A stretch of DNA of 7,182 nucleotides, taken from the NCBI GenBank assembly GCA_018821745.1, contig JAHJLU010000782.1, positions 1-7,182 of the forward strand. The letters are read 5' to 3'. The notes under the pieces are model-generated. The model saw nothing but the letters and a program-made list of their open reading frames with translations, made no database searches and was not told the DNA's origin. Of this stretch, positions 6,381 through 7,182 are shown in pieces. The stretch is from Myxococcota bacterium (lineage in GTDB: Bacteria; Myxococcota_A; Polyangia; HGW-17). A program made the translations under genes and the position numbers. Numbering within the stretch: position 1 is the stretch's first letter; every line of letters begins with the position of its first letter.

Positions 6381-6651
6381 GCCTCCCCTCTCGCCTGCCT
6401 TTCGTCTCGGTGAGGCGCTGCCGTATTGCACTCGGACGAGCGGGTCGCCCTGTGTGCTGTGTAATGCGATGTATCGGAGACCCTTCGCTGTCATGTCCCA
6501 GACTGGTGAATTATTTTAATAAAGCAGTACTCGACAATGCTTAAAAATTATGGGAAATGGGAGGTACATTTGAAATTGTTGGTTTCTGCTGCTTGATGAC
6601 TTCTCATGAGGCGGTAGCAGATTGGTTATGTATTTCCCAAAGGAGAGTTGA
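6381..6651. other. Intergenic region between two rightward lipoprotein genes
   Basis: There are 271 bases without a credible gene. The first 100 bases keep the GC-rich character of the upstream gene; from about 6510 the DNA becomes AT-rich, including the palindrome TTATTTTAATAA (6511-6522). I see no clear terminator or promoter pair. The ribosome binding site AAAGGAGAG of the next gene lies at about 6639-6647. Confidence 0.5.
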
Positions 6652-7182
6652 ATGAGGCAGAATAGATTGAAAAAAGTGATTATGTTCATGGCAATATTCT
6701 CGTTGATGGCCCTGGTCGTCTCGTGTGATGACAGTTCCGGGTCCGGGACGGGCTCCACCGTGGAGATGGTCAGCGCGACAGTGGAACAATGCCCCCATGG
6801 TGGGGTGGTGATCACCGTGGACGAGGTGGAGCAGATTATTTGTAACGGTGCGCCCGGGGAAGACGCAGCGGCTCCTCTTGTTACCGCCACTCCCTTCGAG
6901 GGCGCCATGGGTGACTGTACTGACGGTGGTGTGCTCATCGTCGCCTGCACCGATGATGGCACGGGCCTCTGTGTTGAAGGCACGGAGACCACAACCTACG
7001 TCTGTCACGGCGAGACCGGCGAGACCGGCGAGAACGGTGAAGACGCAGCCGCGCCACTGGTGACCACTTCATCCTTCTCCGGTGTGCTGGGCGGGTGCAA
7101 CAATGGAGGCATCTCCATCGTTGTGTGTACCGACGACGGTTCCGGCGCCTGTGAGGCGGGTACCGAGACCACAACCTATGTC
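6652..7182 (+). CDS. Repeat-built lipoprotein with collagen-like linkers (3' end outside window)
   Basis: The ATG at 6652 follows a strong ribosome binding site (AAAGGAGAG, about five bases before the ATG). The frame is open to the right edge, giving 177 residues. The signal peptide has a basic start (MRQNRLKK), a hydrophobic core and a good lipobox VVSC, with lipidation at Cys25 and Asp-Asp next. After a Ser/Gly spacer comes a degenerate first unit (about 38-65, EQCPHGGVVITVD). Then two units follow, each starting with a GE(D)AAAPLVT segment and continuing to a GDC/GGC turn, GGVLIVACTDDG or GGISIVVCTDDG, and ETTTYV, with an exact 60-residue period. The linker between units is collagen-like (GETGETGENGE). 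This resembles Asp-rich Cys modules paired with short Gly-X-X runs (perhaps Pfam DUF7151) that I recall from deltaproteobacterial surface proteins; that label is from memory. A filamentous or adhesive outer-surface role is inference. More units probably continue beyond the window. Confidence 0.85.
   Translation, partial: MRQNRLKKVIMFMAIFSLMALVVSCDDSSGSGTGSTVEMVSATVEQCPHGGVVITVDEVEQIICNGAPGEDAAAPLVTATPFEGAMGDCTDGGVLIVACTDDGTGLCVEGTETTTYVCHGETGETGENGEDAAAPLVTTSSFSGVLGGCNNGGISIVVCTDDGSGACEAGTETTTYV
6847..7182 (+). repeat. In-frame tandem repeat, 180-nt period
   Basis: The unit beginning at 6847 recurs at 7027. Fixed landmarks are exactly 180 bases apart: GAAGACGCAG at 6859 and 7039, and the block GAGACCACAACCTA at 6985 and 7165. 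The second copy is cut by the window end after 156 bases. The units have drifted in the middle (GDCTDGG versus GGCNNGG) but keep edges and length. Confidence 0.85.

Noticed and set aside
4728..6494. 588-codon open frame on the minus strand opposite the FGE-like lipoprotein gene
   Set aside because: It is rich in Val, Ala, Gly, His and Arg without domains or signal peptide, spans the start of a well-supported gene, and is the expected antisense shadow of GC-rich coding DNA.
6511..6522. TTATTTTAATAA palindrome considered as a terminator
   Set aside because: The stem is five A/T pairs with no GC stem, too weak to terminate transcription.

Overview
The window looks like a stretch of a GC-rich, Gram-negative bacterial genome of the deltaproteobacterial/Myxococcota/Bradymonadota type. 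This is inferred from the proteins: several predicted lipoproteins, Asp/Asn/Gly calcium-loop repeats of the DNDGDGLTDC kind, a sulfatase-modifying-factor-like (FGE) domain ending in GFRCC, and a collagen-like GETGETGENGE linker. No ribosomal or housekeeping marker is present, so the taxonomy is tentative.

Layout, left to right. (1) 1-737, + strand: the C-terminal 244 residues of an AT-richer gene I do not recognise; its reading frame is open to the left edge. (2) 738-922: no gene, but a separated inverted repeat and a short direct repeat. (3) 923-1272, - strand: a decayed C-terminal remnant of an ISNCY-like transposase with a frameshift. (4) 1283-4687, - strand: three genes reading toward the IS remnant. 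In transcription order they are a beta-strand-rich lipoprotein with an acidic linker (3299-4687), a LysM-containing envelope protein (1936-3180), and a small membrane-anchored Pro/Lys-rich protein (1283-1786). Spacings of about 110-150 bp, some holding hairpins, suggest separate units or a loosely coupled one. (5) 4688-4823: a divergent intergenic region with a fair promoter for the leftward gene and only a -10-like box for the rightward gene. (6) 4824-6380, + strand: a cysteine-rich lipoprotein with two C-X4-C-X5-C-X6-C modules, three TSP3-like acidic repeats, and a C-terminal FGE-like domain that appears to lack the catalytic cysteine pair. (7) 6652 to the right edge, + strand: a lipoprotein built of a roughly 60-residue repeat with an exact 180-nt period, cut by the window end.

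The genes do not form a recognisable pathway. The common theme is the cell envelope: all five genes between 1283 and the right edge encode predicted membrane-anchored or lipidated exported proteins, and three share Cys-Asp-Asp at the lipidation site. I see no CRISPR array, tRNA, rRNA or complete mobile element. The left 1.3 kb differs in composition and content and looks like the edge of an accessory segment joined to the lipoprotein region through an IS scar. I found no convincing new multi-gene system. The best leads are the degenerate FGE lipoprotein, the 180-nt repeat lipoprotein, and the unrecognised protein at the left edge.
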